DNA of 64,000 bases from Comamonas suwonensis (lineage in GTDB: Bacteria; Pseudomonadota; Gammaproteobacteria; Burkholderiales; Burkholderiaceae_C): the NCBI RefSeq assembly GCF_012844455.2, contig NZ_JABBCQ020000007.1, forward strand, positions 171,777-235,776. The letters are read 5' to 3'. Of this stretch, positions 16,948 to 26,259 are shown in pieces. A program made the position numbers and the translations under genes. The notes below the pieces were generated by a model. That model made no database searches and was not told the DNA's origin. It saw only the letters and a program-made list of their open reading frames with translations. Position 1 is the first letter of the stretch. Every line of letters begins with the position of its first letter.

Positions 16948-18570
16948 ATGTCGAATATCAACCAGAGTGCGCTGCCCGAGGCTTCGCTGACGTTGCCTGG
17001 AATGCTGGCAGATGTGGTTAGCCGCTTCGCCAGCCGTGCAGCGATTGTCGAGAATGGCCAATCCATCAGCTATGAACAGCTGCAGCAACTGAGTCGGCAG
17101 GCCGCTCGCGCCTTGATGACACTGGGCGTGCAGGCCGGTGACCGTGTGGCGCTGTGGGCACCGAATGTCAGCGAATGGATTGTTGCGGCCTGCGGCGTGC
17201 ATGCCGCAGGTGGCGTACTGGTGCCACTCAACACCCGCATGAAGGGCGGAGAAGCCGCCGATATTCTGGACCGCAGCCGCGCCAGAGTGCTGGTGTGTGT
17301 GGGCGATTTTCTGAACAACTACTACCCTGATCTGCTGGTTGGTCAGCGGCCCACAACGCTGGAACAGGTGGTGGTGTTGGGCGACAAAGTGCTACCCAGT
17401 GCAGACCTGAGCTGGCAGCAGTTCATGGCCAGGGCCGAGGGCACAACCGCCGAAGCCCAGCAGCAGCGCGAAGCACAGATCAAGCCAGACGATACAGCTG
17501 ACTTGATGTTCACCTCGGGCACCACCGGTCGCCCCAAGGGCGTGATGTGCTCGCACCGCCCGACGATTCTGGCCTTCAAGGCCTGGTCTGATGTGGTGGG
17601 GCTGACCGAAGGTAGCCGCTATCTGATCGTTAACCCCTTTTTCCACACCTTTGGCTACAAGGCCGGTTGGGTGGCCGCTTTGCTGCAAGGCTCTACGGTC
17701 TATCCGGAGCAGGTCTTTGATGCCGAAGCCATCCTGCGCCGCATTGAAAGCGACCGCATTAGCTTCATGCCAGGCCCGCCCACGCTGTTTCTGTCCATGC
17801 TGGCGCACCCGGGTCTCAAAAACTTTGACCTGAGCTCGCTGGTGTCGTCGGTGACTGGTGCTTCTACCGTTCCTCCGATTCTCATCAAGCGCATGCGCGA
17901 AGAGCTGGGCATCAAGAACGTGACGACCGCCTATGGCCTGACGGAATGCGGTGGCTGCGCTACGCTGTGCGAGCCTGCTGATGATGTGGAAACCGTGGCC
18001 AATACTTGCGGCAAGGCCTTGCCCGGCACCGAGGTGCGCTGTGTTGACGAGCAGGGCCAGACTGTAGCTGCCGGAGAGGCCGGCGAAGTGCTGCTGCGTG
18101 GTTATCACATCATGCAAGGCTACTTTGAGGATGAGGGCGCGACGGCCGAGACGATTGATGCCGATGGCTGGCTGCATACCGGTGATGTGGGCGTGCTCGA
18201 TGAGAACGGTTATCTGCGCATTACTGACCGCCTGAAGGATATGTTCATCGTCGGTGGCTTTAACTGCTACCCGGCTGAAATTGAACGCATTCTCTCCAAT
18301 CACCCTGATGTGGCTCAGATTGCTGTTGTCGGTGTGGCCGATGAGCGCATGGGAGAAGTCGGCTGCGCCTGCGTGGTGACGCGCAACGGCGTGACGCTGG
18401 ACAAGGATGCCTTCATCGTCTGGTGCCGCGCCAATATGGCTAATTACAAGGTACCGCGCTTTGTACTGCAACTCGACAGCCTGCCCGTGAATGCCTCCAA
18501 CAAGGTGCAAAAACGCGACTTGCTGCAGATCGTCAAAGCCAAGCTGGAGCAGGCGGCGCAACCGGCGTGA
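16948..18570 (+). CDS. scdA: steroid C/D-ring acid CoA ligase (ORF18, FadD3-like)
   Basis: A 540-residue ANL-family acyl-CoA synthetase. [16 protein letters not shown] is the P-loop, [10 protein letters not shown] the adenylate motif, GWLHTGDVG the hinge region and NKVQKRDLL near the end supplies the catalytic lysine. In C. testosteroni the gene in this position (ORF18) is reported to activate 9,17-dioxo-hexanorandrostan-5-oic acid, the C/D-ring product of TesD, to its CoA thioester for beta-oxidation. The assignment therefore rests on both family and gene order. It starts 3 bases after the reductase and ends the visible rightward tes operon. Confidence 0.87.
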   Translation: MSNINQSALPEASLTLPGMLADVVSRFASRAAIVENGQSISYEQLQQLSRQAARALMTLGVQAGDRVALWAPNVSEWIVAACGVHAAGGVLVPLNTRMKGGEAADILDRSRARVLVCVGDFLNNYYPDLLVGQRPTTLEQVVVLGDKVLPSADLSWQQFMARAEGTTAEAQQQREAQIKPDDTADLMFTSGTTGRPKGVMCSHRPTILAFKAWSDVVGLTEGSRYLIVNPFFHTFGYKAGWVAALLQGSTVYPEQVFDAEAILRRIESDRISFMPGPPTLFLSMLAHPGLKNFDLSSLVSSVTGASTVPPILIKRMREELGIKNVTTAYGLTECGGCATLCEPADDVETVANTCGKALPGTEVRCVDEQGQTVAAGEAGEVLLRGYHIMQGYFEDEGATAETIDADGWLHTGDVGVLDENGYLRITDRLKDMFIVGGFNCYPAEIERILSNHPDVAQIAVVGVADERMGEVGCACVVTRNGVTLDKDAFIVWCRANMANYKVPRFVLQLDSLPVNASNKVQKRDLLQIVKAKLEQAAQPA

Positions 18571-18624
18571 ATACGTAGTATTGAAAAAGTAGCCAGATTC
18601 TCAAAATCACCTGGAAATCATGGC

Positions 18625-18630
18625 TATAAT
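18625..18630 (+). promoter_or_regulatory. -10 element of the tRNA-Gly promoter
   Basis: A perfect TATAAT lies 39 bases before tRNA-Gly, followed by TCAAG; the same TATAATTC(A/G)AG string precedes tRNA-Ala at 63907. No good -35 is seen. Confidence 0.6.
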
Positions 18631-18668
18631 TCAAGTCTGCTCTGTTGGGTGAAATACTTTTCAGAAAT

Positions 18669-18744
18669 GCGGGAATAGCTCAGTTGGTAGAGCGATACCT
18701 TGCCAAGGTATAGGTCGACGGTTCGAACCCGTTTTCCCGCTCCA
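18669..18744 (+). tRNA. tRNA-Gly (anticodon GCC)
   Basis: A 76-base cloverleaf with acceptor stem GCGGGAA / TTCCCGC, D-arm GCTCAGTTGGTAGAGC, anticodon loop TTGCCAA (GCC), T-arm GTTCGAAC and an encoded CCA. A terminator follows immediately. Confidence 0.97.
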
Positions 18745-18751
18745 AGTTTTG

Positions 18752-18779
18752 AAAAGGGAAGCGTAAGCTTCCCTTTTTT
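18752..18779 (+). terminator. terminator after tRNA-Gly
   Basis: AAAAGGGAAGC / GCTTCCCTTTTTT hairpin with a short loop and T-run, 7 bases past the tRNA CCA end. Confidence 0.85.
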
Positions 18780-18842
18780 ATTGCTTTAGTCGTATGGCTG
18801 ATGCAATACTTCACGTTGGCGCGTGCGCCGATTGCGAAGTGG

Positions 18843-18931
18843 GCCCCGATGGTGAAATTGGTAGACACTGCAGACTTAAAATCTGCCGCTTTTAACGAAG
18901 CGTACCGGTTCGATTCCGGTTCGGGGCACCA
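18843..18931 (+). tRNA. tRNA-Leu (anticodon TAA)
   Basis: An 89-base class II tRNA with acceptor stem GCCCCGA / TCGGGGC, anticodon stem GCAGA / TCTGC around CTTAAAA (anticodon TAA), a long variable arm, T-arm GGTTCGATTCC and an encoded CCA. Confidence 0.96.
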
Positions 18932-18937
18932 GAATTG

Positions 18938-18971
18938 AAAAGCCTGCTATATCTTGTGTAGCGGGCTTTTT
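18938..18971 (+). terminator. terminator after tRNA-Leu
   Basis: AAAAGCCTGCT / AGCGGGCTTTTT inverted repeat with a T-run (one G:T pair), 6 bases downstream of the tRNA. Confidence 0.8.
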
Positions 18972-19158
18972 GTATTTGTGGTTTCAGAGGCCTTCTTGCA
19001 TGTCAGCTGTGCTGAAAGTGGGAAAATTCAGGGTCTGAGATGCGATCTGGCACTCTTGTGTCAGCATTGGTTCATGAGCTTGGAAAAGCCCATATTCCGG
19101 TGCAATATGGTTCTCAGTTCTGTCATGCTGACAGGGCCTGCACTCCAAGAGAAAAAAG

Positions 19159-19791
19159 ATGCCTAGTTACAACGCTGCTTTTGAAATTCATGTCCACGGT
19201 CAGGTTCTGCTCCGTGCTGATGTTACGTACGAGCAGCTGCAAGACGCATTGCGTCCTTTGTGGGCCTATGCCGGTGCGCGCTCGTTGACCGAAGCCGAGG
19301 GGAGTCTTTATGAAGAAGAGCCCGGCATTCAGCTCGACAAGAAGGAGCATCTGCTGCAGATGTGTTGGACGGTGCGCGGTGATGAAGACTTCCGTCAGGC
19401 GCTGGACGATATGTGCATGGGCCTGAACGAGCTGGCCGAGCAGGGCTCTGCCATTGAGGTGACTTTTTACGATACCGAGTTTGATGAAGAAGAGGCCTCT
19501 GATGAATCGCAAAGCCGCGATGATTTCGTCATGCTCTTTGTGGGCCCTAACCCCGCCGCCATCATGCAGGTACAGCGTGACCTGCTGGTGCAGGATGTTG
19601 TCGGCCTGATGGAGCGCCACTTTGATGGCGCTGAGCTGAGTGGTGTAGTCCAGGAAATCGACAAGCTGTTCTCCCAGCGCTTTGAAGCGCTGGTCAGCTC
19701 GCTGGAGCTGGGCAAGCCCCCGCGTGGTGGCTCTGGTGGCTCAGGATCTGGCCATGGTGGAGGCAACCGCCGTCCACGCCATCTGCACTGA
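19159..19791 (+). CDS. conserved hypothetical protein (DUF6806-like)
   Basis: A 210-residue acidic cytoplasmic protein without signal or membrane segment. I associate it, from memory, with the DUF6806 family of Burkholderiales. Residues 1-115 form one region (VHGQVLLRADVTYEQL, EEEPGIQLDKKEHLLQMCWTV), residues 120-185 a second (FVMLFVGPNPAAIMQVQRDLLVQDVVGLMERHF). The last 25 residues are a Gly/Ser-rich tail ending in Arg/His. The final segment, QEIDKLFSQRFEALVSSLELGK, looks helical. No catalytic motif is visible. It is monocistronic: a terminator follows at 19811-19854. Confidence 0.65.
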   Translation: MPSYNAAFEIHVHGQVLLRADVTYEQLQDALRPLWAYAGARSLTEAEGSLYEEEPGIQLDKKEHLLQMCWTVRGDEDFRQALDDMCMGLNELAEQGSAIEVTFYDTEFDEEEASDESQSRDDFVMLFVGPNPAAIMQVQRDLLVQDVVGLMERHFDGAELSGVVQEIDKLFSQRFEALVSSLELGKPPRGGSGGSGSGHGGGNRRPRHLH

Positions 19792-19810
19792 TTCACAGAC
19801 CCTAATTAAA

Positions 19811-19854
19811 AAACCCTCTGCGCTGCGGTCATCAGGCCGTGACACAGAGGGTTT
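19811..19854 (+). terminator. terminator after the DUF6806-like gene
   Basis: AAACCCTCTG / CAGAGGGTTT inverted repeat with a loop of about 24 bases that itself contains a GCGGTCATCAGGCCGT hairpin; TTTGCCTTTT follows. The ATG of the next gene lies 11 bases further. Confidence 0.65.
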
Positions 19855-19864
19855 GCCTTTTGCC

Positions 19865-20476
19865 ATGAAGCCCATTCCTACCCCCAAATATTCAGGCGCG
19901 ATCACACAGCAGCTGCGCAAGGACAGGGCTGCGCGCGCCACGACGGAGAATGCACCGGTGCAGCTGGCCTTGCCATATCTGTCGGGTTATGCGCTGTCGT
20001 TGCAGAGCAAGGTACGCGAATGGTTAGTGGCAGGAAAGGCCGGGGAGTGGCTGCTGAAAAAGTATCCGCAGGCCCATGTGGTGCGCACAGATAAGGCGCT
20101 TTATGACTACGTTGACGACATTAAGGCGGAATATTTGCGTAATGCAGGCCAACTGCACAAGGTGGCTTATGACAGCAAGATTCATGTGATGCGCAATGCT
20201 TTGGGCTTGCACACGCGGCGCTCTATTGCGCATGGCAGCAAGACCAATGCCAGGCATGAGATTCATATTGCGGCCATGTTCAAGCAGGCACCTGATGCGT
20301 TTTTGCGCATGATTTGCGTGCATGAGCTGGCCCATATACGCATCATGGATCACGACAAAGCCTTCTATCAGCTGTGCATGCACATGGAGCCTGAGTATCA
20401 CCAGCTCGAATTTGATGTGCGTTTTTATCTTAGTTATCTGGATGGCGGTGGTGAACCGCTTTGGGGTGGATCTTGA
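19865..20476 (+). CDS. YgjP/WLM-like zinc metallopeptidase
   Basis: A 203-residue protein with the zinc-metallopeptidase signature HELAHIRIMDHDKAFY near residue 157: two His, the catalytic Glu and a third His downstream, as in YgjP (DUF45). The ATG at 19865 is chosen; the frame stays open upstream to 19682 but overlaps the preceding gene and the terminator. The N-terminal part, with KVREWLVAGKAGEWLLKKYP and repeated LRNA/HKV segments, is helical. The substrate is unknown. It converges with murI, with only 3 bases between stop codons. Confidence 0.75.
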   Translation: MKPIPTPKYSGAITQQLRKDRAARATTENAPVQLALPYLSGYALSLQSKVREWLVAGKAGEWLLKKYPQAHVVRTDKALYDYVDDIKAEYLRNAGQLHKVAYDSKIHVMRNALGLHTRRSIAHGSKTNARHEIHIAAMFKQAPDAFLRMICVHELAHIRIMDHDKAFYQLCMHMEPEYHQLEFDVRFYLSYLDGGGEPLWGGS

Positions 20477-20479
20477 TGC

Positions 20480-21367
20480 TCAGGTCGTCATTGCAGCGTT
20501 GAGCGATGGCACGTTCACTATCACGCAGCAGCTTGCAGGCAAGGCAAGCCATCGCTGAGCGGCGGCTTGCAATGCGCTCAAGGTGCCGGTGGTCTGAAGC
20601 TGAACCTGCTGTGAATCGGCTTCAGGGGCCAGCAGTGCGCGTTGCTCCAGCATGCGACGAGTCTGACGGGCGACGGGGGCGCCAGTGTCTAGCAGTTGAA
20701 TATCTGGGCCCAGCAATGCGCGCAGATCGTCTTTGACAAATACGTAATGTGTGCAGCCTAGCACGAGTGTGTCCATTTGCCCTGTTTTTTGACCAAAACT
20801 GCCTAGAGCGCTTGTGTATCTTGTGCAAAGCGCTCTGATTTCTGAATTGTCAGCCTGCTCTGACAAAGGCTGCTCGGTGCTGCGCTCAATGGCTTTGGCA
20901 AGCCCGTCGCAAGCTTGCAGATGAAATTGAGCTCGCTCGCTGTGATCGGCTACCAGCCGTGCCACGCGCTGGCTGTTGATTGTGGCGCGCGTTGCCATAA
21001 CACCCACATGGTGGGTCTGGCTGGAAAACGATGCGGGCTTGATTGCGGGCTCCACCCCGATCACGGGTAGCTCCGGCAGGCGGGAGCGAAGTAGCTCCAC
21101 GGCCGCTGCCGTGGCGGTATTGCAAGCCACTACCAAAATCTTGATGTCATGCTGTGCAAGCAGGTGCTGGGCGATGGCCAGACTGCGCTCTTGCACAAAG
21201 GCATCCCCTCGCGCATCGCCATAGGGGGCATTGCCACTATCTGCCAGGTACACAAACTGCTCGTGTGGCAGTTCATGGCGTAGTGCCTGCAGCACGCTGA
21301 GACCGCCAACACCGCTATCAAAAATACCGATCGGGGATCGAGAGGTGGGCATGGCGCGGACGTTCAT
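20480..21367 (-). CDS. murI: glutamate racemase MurI
   Basis: A 295-residue enzyme that makes D-glutamate for peptidoglycan. IGIFDSGVGGLSVLQ at the N-terminus and the two catalytic cysteines in VVACNTATA and LVLGCTHY are all present. It lacks a signal peptide and is cytoplasmic. The 295-residue reading uses the ATG at 21367; an internal ATG at 21352 is equally possible because neither has a strong ribosome site. It is convergent with the metallopeptidase gene. Confidence 0.93.
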   Translation of the reverse strand: MNVRAMPTSRSPIGIFDSGVGGLSVLQALRHELPHEQFVYLADSGNAPYGDARGDAFVQERSLAIAQHLLAQHDIKILVVACNTATAAAVELLRSRLPELPVIGVEPAIKPASFSSQTHHVGVMATRATINSQRVARLVADHSERAQFHLQACDGLAKAIERSTEQPLSEQADNSEIRALCTRYTSALGSFGQKTGQMDTLVLGCTHYVFVKDDLRALLGPDIQLLDTGAPVARQTRRMLEQRALLAPEADSQQVQLQTTGTLSALQAAAQRWLALPASCCVIVNVPSLNAAMTT

Positions 21368-21438
21368 GTGGAGTGTGGACAGAGGCGGGCATCAGTATGC
21401 GCTGCTTTGGGCAATGTGGGTCTGTGCAAGGCCTTGAA

Positions 21439-21981
21439 TTAGTTCTCATCTTGCCCGCTTTGTACCGCAGGCAGACCGCAAAGTGAGCAGAACTGATCGT
21501 TATGCGCCACTTCATGTCCGGCCAGGCAGTGTCGGGTGCGTAGCAGTGAAGGGCGTCTCCAGCTCGAAAAGAAGATACAGAGCGCCATACCGTAAAACAG
21601 CATCCAGTGGCCTGAGAAGGTGCGAAGACCTTGCTGGCTGTCCATCTCGCGTGTGGAGATGGATAGAAAGAAGTTGATAAATGCATAGGCAAACAGACCG
21701 TAGACGGCGTAGCTCATCCATTGCGGGCAGCCTGCAAGCACGTCCTTCCAGGAAAACTTCAATCGGTTACCTTTGTTGATGCGCTGGGCGATCAGGGCTG
21801 CGGGCAGCCACACCACAAAAATGCCTGCGGTGATACTGGTCATGGCGCGGAACTGCATATCCTCCGTGAGCAGGTTTTGCAGCTGGATGGCGTGGCCTGT
21901 GAGTGAGGCAATGTGCAGAGTCATGCTGCACAGCAGCCCCAGACCGGAGAGGAGCATGAGAGGGAGTAAAAGTAATCGCAT
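21439..21981 (-). CDS. membrane protein with C-terminal zinc-ribbon-like motif
   Basis: A 180-residue protein not assigned to a known family. It has four hydrophobic segments (about 1-25, 45-65, 85-110 and 125-140) and a cytoplasmic tail with TRHCLAGHEVAHNDQFCSLCGL, a Cys/His set that looks like a small zinc ribbon. It is the last gene of a leftward set: acetyltransferase, membrane protein, this protein. The topology suggests an inner-membrane protein with a metal-binding cytosolic tail. Confidence 0.6.
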   Translation of the reverse strand: MRLLLLPLMLLSGLGLLCSMTLHIASLTGHAIQLQNLLTEDMQFRAMTSITAGIFVVWLPAALIAQRINKGNRLKFSWKDVLAGCPQWMSYAVYGLFAYAFINFFLSISTREMDSQQGLRTFSGHWMLFYGMALCIFFSSWRRPSLLRTRHCLAGHEVAHNDQFCSLCGLPAVQSGQDEN

Positions 21982-21998
21982 GCGTTGGTTCTTAAGGG

Positions 21999-22580
21999 CT
22001 ATTGGGCACGCGGAACGGCTAGCTCAATCGTGTGAATGCTGCTGCCAAAGTAGCTCTGGCGCGCAGAGATGCGAGCGGGCAGCGGGCCATCGGGTAAATC
22101 GTTAAAAGAGTCCTCATTCAGGCAGAACTCAAACAAAATGTAGTGAATGTCTGGCAATTTGAGCTGCTGGCGGCAGGCATGGCGGCCAGAACCGCGCTTT
22201 TTCTCCGCGGTGCTTGTAAACATTACGTCGTCGCCCATCATGCGTGTGTAGGCCATTGGCAGCGTGGCAACCAGATCCAGCCAGAGCACAAAGACGAAAA
22301 AGCAGACGCACAGTGCGGTCATCAGCCAGCGCTTGATAGGGCCGTAGTCTGTCCAGGGGCCAGCTGGGCGCCAGAGCTTGCGCCGATACAGGCTGCGCAG
22401 CCATAGCCCGCCAGCGATGGTGAGTAGCAGTGCGCCATAAAGAGACTGCAGTTGCCAGTGGGCAGCAGGCACAAAGCTGCGCCAGATGATGGGGGCCAGA
22501 GCGCCAATCAGCGACAGCAGAAAAATGGAGATCATCCATTTCTGTGGGGTGGGTGTCTTGGGTTTCCAGAGCCAGTTCAT
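21999..22580 (-). CDS. hypothetical inner-membrane protein
   Basis: A 193-residue protein of unknown family, with about three hydrophobic segments in the first 115 residues (MISIFLLSLIGALAPIIW, LYGALLLTIAGGLWL, WLMTALCVCFFVFVLWLDL) and a soluble C-terminal half with four cysteines and a QLKLPDIHYILFEFCLNED segment. Its start codon overlaps the stop of the upstream acetyltransferase by one base (TAATG), so translation is coupled. The next gene follows after 17 bases. Confidence 0.6.
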   Translation of the reverse strand: MNWLWKPKTPTPQKWMISIFLLSLIGALAPIIWRSFVPAAHWQLQSLYGALLLTIAGGLWLRSLYRRKLWRPAGPWTDYGPIKRWLMTALCVCFFVFVLWLDLVATLPMAYTRMMGDDVMFTSTAEKKRGSGRHACRQQLKLPDIHYILFEFCLNEDSFNDLPDGPLPARISARQSYFGSSIHTIELAVPRAQ

Positions 22581-23059
22581 TATTTCAAAGACGGCTTCAG
22601 GCTTTGACGCATATGGGCATTGGCCAGAACAACGCCGCGTATGACAGGCTGCTGCTGGCGCACCAGCACAAAGCCAGAGTTCATAAAAAAGGGTTGGGCG
22701 TTCAAGCTGACGTCAGCGTTGATCTCTTTCAGGCCGCGCTGTTTGGCCAGTTGTTGCAGATATTGCATTAATTGCTTGCCTGCGCCTATCCTTGCGTAGG
22801 ATGGCGCTATAAAAAAGTGATCAATGTAACCATTGGGCTGCAGGTCGGCATAACCTGCCGGCTGACCGTTCGGGGCTATCAGGACAAAGGGTTGCAGCGC
22901 CTGCATACGCGCAGTCCATGCAGGCCAGTCTGGCTGATCTGGTGCCCATGCATGGAGCTGTTCTGGCGTGTAGTGTGAGGCTGCCAATTGATGGACGGCG
23001 CTGTGAAATATGTTCCACAGCGCTGGTTCATCTCCGGTCTGGTGGCTGCGTATATGCAT
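22580..23059 (-). CDS. GNAT-family N-acetyltransferase
   Basis: A 159-residue GNAT protein of the YafP type. Features are the N-terminal IRSHQTGDEPALWNIFHSAVH, the core strand QPAGYADLQPNGYIDHFFIAPSYARIGAGKQLMQYL with the R-x-x-G-x-G/K acetyl-CoA loop (in the form ARIGAGKQL) and FMNSGFVLVRQQQPVIRGV at the end. The acceptor is not known. It is the first gene of the three-gene leftward set and overlaps the next gene by one base. Confidence 0.85.
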   Translation of the reverse strand: MHIRSHQTGDEPALWNIFHSAVHQLAASHYTPEQLHAWAPDQPDWPAWTARMQALQPFVLIAPNGQPAGYADLQPNGYIDHFFIAPSYARIGAGKQLMQYLQQLAKQRGLKEINADVSLNAQPFFMNSGFVLVRQQQPVIRGVVLANAHMRQSLKPSLK

Positions 23060-23283
23060 GGGTTGGCAGGTGCTTAGAGTTTGGTAAAAATGAATTCAAA
23101 CAAGGGGTTGGGGTATGCGGTCAGGATGTTTTAGTCCTGCTATTGCTGGTTTTTATCTGCATGCAACCCGCTGTTTTGATGAATTTTCATGCGTCAATTG
23201 ACGGCGAAAAGTCGTCTAAAGGCAGTTAAATGCTCAGGTTTTTATAGCGGTAAAAACACCTCACCCCCTAGAATAATCCGCCC

Positions 23284-26259
23284 ATGCCCCTGATTTACCT
23301 CATTCTCTTACCCTTTGCTGGCAGCATTCTGGCTGCTTTATTGCCTGCGAACGCTCGTAATAAAGAGTCCACGCTGGCCGGCATCATTGCCCTGGTTTGT
23401 GCCGTACAAGTCGGGATGCTCTTCCCGGAAATGGCGGATGGGGCTGTACTAAGGCAGGAGATTCCCTGGCTGCCTGCTTTGGGGCTGAATCTCGTGATTC
23501 GCATGGATGGCTTTGCGTGGCTGTTTGCTATGCTGGTCTTTGGTATTGGTGCACTGGTGGTGCTTTATGCGCGCTACTACATGTCACCTGCAGACCCGGT
23601 TCCGCGCTTTTTCTCGTTTTTTCTGGCTTTTATGGGGGCTATGGCGGGGGTAGTGCTCTCGGGCAACATCATTCAATTGGTGTTCTTCTGGGAACTGACC
23701 AGTCTTTTCTCCTTTCTGCTGATCGGCTACTGGTACCACCGCAAGGATGCGCGGCGGGGTGCGCGCATGGCGTTGACCGTCACGGGCACCGGTGGATTGG
23801 CCATGCTGGTGGGTATGTTGGTGCTCGGTCATATCGTGGGCAGCTATGACTTGGATAACGTGCTGGCCGCAGGACAGCAGATTCGAGATAGTCACCTCTA
23901 TCTGTTGGCATTAGTTTTGATTTTGCTGGGTGCGTTGACTAAAAGTGCTCAATTCCCTTTTCACTTCTGGTTGCCCAATGCCATGGCAGCGCCTACGCCG
24001 GTATCGGCTTATCTGCATTCGGCCACCATGGTCAAGGCGGGGGTGTTCTTGTTGGCAAGGCTGTGGCCAGTGCTGGCAGACACCGATGCCTGGTTCTGGA
24101 TGGTGGGGGGAGCAGGTGCATTAACGCTGCTGATTGGCGGCTATTGCGCGATGTTTCAACATGATCTGAAGGGGTTGCTCGCGTATTCAACGATTTCACA
24201 TCTGGGCCTCATTACCCTGCTGCTGGGTTTAAACAGCAAGCTGGCGGCGGTGGCAGCGGTGTTCCACATCATGAATCACGCCACCTTCAAGGCGTCGCTC
24301 TTCATGGCGGCGGGCATTGTGGATCACGAAAGCGGTACAAGAGATATCCGGCGGCTATCGGGACTGCGCTACATGATGCCGATTACCGGCACGCTGGCTT
24401 GCGTGGCCAGTGCGGCCATGGCGGGAGTGCCACTGCTCAACGGTTTTATCTCCAAAGAAATGTTCTTTGCCGAGACCGTTTATCTGGATGCCGCGCCCTG
24501 GGTCAAGACGGTGCTGCCGGTGGTGGCCACTGTGGCAGGAATGTTCAGCGTGGCGTATTCGCTGCGCTATACGGTCGATGTGTTCTTTGGCCCCAAGGCG
24601 ACTGACCTGCCGCATGAGCCGCATGAGCCGCCCCACTGGATGCGTGTGCCAGTTGAGTTGCTGGTGCTGGCCTGCCTGATTGTGGGTATCTTGCCCGCAT
24701 GGGCGGTAGGCGACTTTCTGGCGGCTGCTGCCGCGCCGGTGGTAGGCGGCGACTTGCCTGAGTACAGCCTTGCCATCTGGCATGGCTGGAATATGCCTCT
24801 CATCATGAGTCTTGTGGCGCTTGCGGGTGGCATCTTGCTCTATACGTTGCTGCGCTGGCAGCGTACGGCAGGGCATTTCGACACCACGCCCGTGCTGGGC
24901 CGTATCAGTGGTCGTGTGATTTTTGAGAACTTGCTGGCCCGCATCACCTGGCTGGGCCGGGCTGGGCGCCGCAATCTGTCTACCCGCCGCTTGCAGTGGC
25001 AGATGCTGTGGCTGGTAAGCATTGCGCTGGTGGCAGCGGCGTTGCCGCTGTGGATCTGGGGCATGAAGCTGGGTAATCGCGGCACTTTGCCAGTTTCATG
25101 GGCTTTTGTAATGCTTTGGGCTATTGGTTGCTTGTGCGCGCTGGGGACTGCCTGGAAGGCCAAATACCACCGGATGACGGCCTTGATCATGCTGGGCGGA
25201 ACGGGCCTGTGCACGGTGTTGACCTTCCTGTGGTTCTCGGCTCCTGATTTGGCCTTGACCCAGCTGGTGGTGGAGGTGGCGACCACGGTACTGATCTTGC
25301 TGGGCCTGCGCTGGTTGCCCAAGCGTGACAAAAACATGCGCGTGGCGGACAGCGCTGATGCACGTGCCAAGGCGCGCCGACTGCGTGATCTGATGCTGTC
25401 GTTGATCGCCGGCGGTGGTATGGGGTGGCTGGCCTTTGCCATGATGAGCCGCCCCTTCTACGAAAGCTCTTCTACCTTTTTCCTTGAGAACGCTCTGGGC
25501 GGTGGTGGTGGCACCAATGTGGTCAATGTGATGTTGGTGGACTTCCGGGGCTTTGATACTTTTGGCGAAATTGTGGTGCTGGGCATTGTGGCCATCGTCA
25601 TCTATGCCTTGTTGCGCCGCTTCCGTCCCGCGCGTGAGGCGATGGACATTCCTGAGCAGCAGCGCTATGTGCCAGGTGACTTGCAGACTGATTTGCTCAA
25701 CCCTCGCAACGCCAGTGATACGGCCGTGGGTTACCTGATGGTGCCAGCGGTACTGGTGCGATTGCTGTTGCCATTTGCAGCGCTGGTGGCTGCTTACATT
25801 TTTGTGCGTGGTCACAACCAACCCGGTGGCGGTTTTGTGGCGGGTCTCGTGTTCTCCGTTGCTTTGCTGATGCAGTACATCATCTCTGGTACACACTGGG
25901 TCGAGGCACACTTGCCGCTGTACCCGCGTCGCTGGATTGCTGCGGGACTGCTGTTTGCGCTGGGCACGGGGATGGGCTCCATTTTCGTGGGCTACCCCTT
26001 CCTGACTAGCCACAGCTTTGACTTTTCACTGCCGCTGGTGGGGCATGTACATCTCGCCAGTGCCACGTTCTTTGATATTGGTGTGTTCGCGCTGGTTGTG
26101 GGCTCGACCATGCTGATCTTGACGGCGATTGCTCACCAATCGGTGCGCGGTCATCGTTTCCATGCACGCTTGTTGGAAGAGCAGGAACAAGAAGCCAAGA
26201 AGGCAGAAGCCGCCGTGCAGGCCGCAACGGCCGAAGCACTGGCACGGGGAGGTATGTAA
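23284..26259 (+). CDS. mrpA: Na+(K+)/H+ antiporter subunit A/B fusion (MrpA-MrpB, PhaAB type)
   Basis: A 991-residue integral membrane protein. Residues 1-500 are a NuoL-like proton channel (FLLIGYWYHRKDARRGARMALTVTGTGGLAML, KSAQFPFHFWLPNAMAAPTPVSAYLHSATMVKAG with the conserved Lys, AYSTISHLGL). Residues about 600-780 are the extra MrpA helices, and 780-990 correspond to MrpB (RGHNQPGGGFVAGL). It is the large subunit of the six-gene Mrp/Pha cation/proton antiporter, which exports Na+ or K+ for pH and salt homeostasis. The end is an Ala/Glu-rich tail. Its stop codon overlaps the mrpC start (TAATG). Confidence 0.95.
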   Translation: MPLIYLILLPFAGSILAALLPANARNKESTLAGIIALVCAVQVGMLFPEMADGAVLRQEIPWLPALGLNLVIRMDGFAWLFAMLVFGIGALVVLYARYYMSPADPVPRFFSFFLAFMGAMAGVVLSGNIIQLVFFWELTSLFSFLLIGYWYHRKDARRGARMALTVTGTGGLAMLVGMLVLGHIVGSYDLDNVLAAGQQIRDSHLYLLALVLILLGALTKSAQFPFHFWLPNAMAAPTPVSAYLHSATMVKAGVFLLARLWPVLADTDAWFWMVGGAGALTLLIGGYCAMFQHDLKGLLAYSTISHLGLITLLLGLNSKLAAVAAVFHIMNHATFKASLFMAAGIVDHESGTRDIRRLSGLRYMMPITGTLACVASAAMAGVPLLNGFISKEMFFAETVYLDAAPWVKTVLPVVATVAGMFSVAYSLRYTVDVFFGPKATDLPHEPHEPPHWMRVPVELLVLACLIVGILPAWAVGDFLAAAAAPVVGGDLPEYSLAIWHGWNMPLIMSLVALAGGILLYTLLRWQRTAGHFDTTPVLGRISGRVIFENLLARITWLGRAGRRNLSTRRLQWQMLWLVSIALVAAALPLWIWGMKLGNRGTLPVSWAFVMLWAIGCLCALGTAWKAKYHRMTALIMLGGTGLCTVLTFLWFSAPDLALTQLVVEVATTVLILLGLRWLPKRDKNMRVADSADARAKARRLRDLMLSLIAGGGMGWLAFAMMSRPFYESSSTFFLENALGGGGGTNVVNVMLVDFRGFDTFGEIVVLGIVAIVIYALLRRFRPAREAMDIPEQQRYVPGDLQTDLLNPRNASDTAVGYLMVPAVLVRLLLPFAALVAAYIFVRGHNQPGGGFVAGLVFSVALLMQYIISGTHWVEAHLPLYPRRWIAAGLLFALGTGMGSIFVGYPFLTSHSFDFSLPLVGHVHLASATFFDIGVFALVVGSTMLILTAIAHQSVRGHRFHARLLEEQEQEAKKAEAAVQAATAEALARGGM

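Noticed and set aside
20790..20840. AGCGCT-containing stretch resembling the dispersed repeat
   Set aside because: It is inside the murI coding sequence and lacks the other repeat parts.
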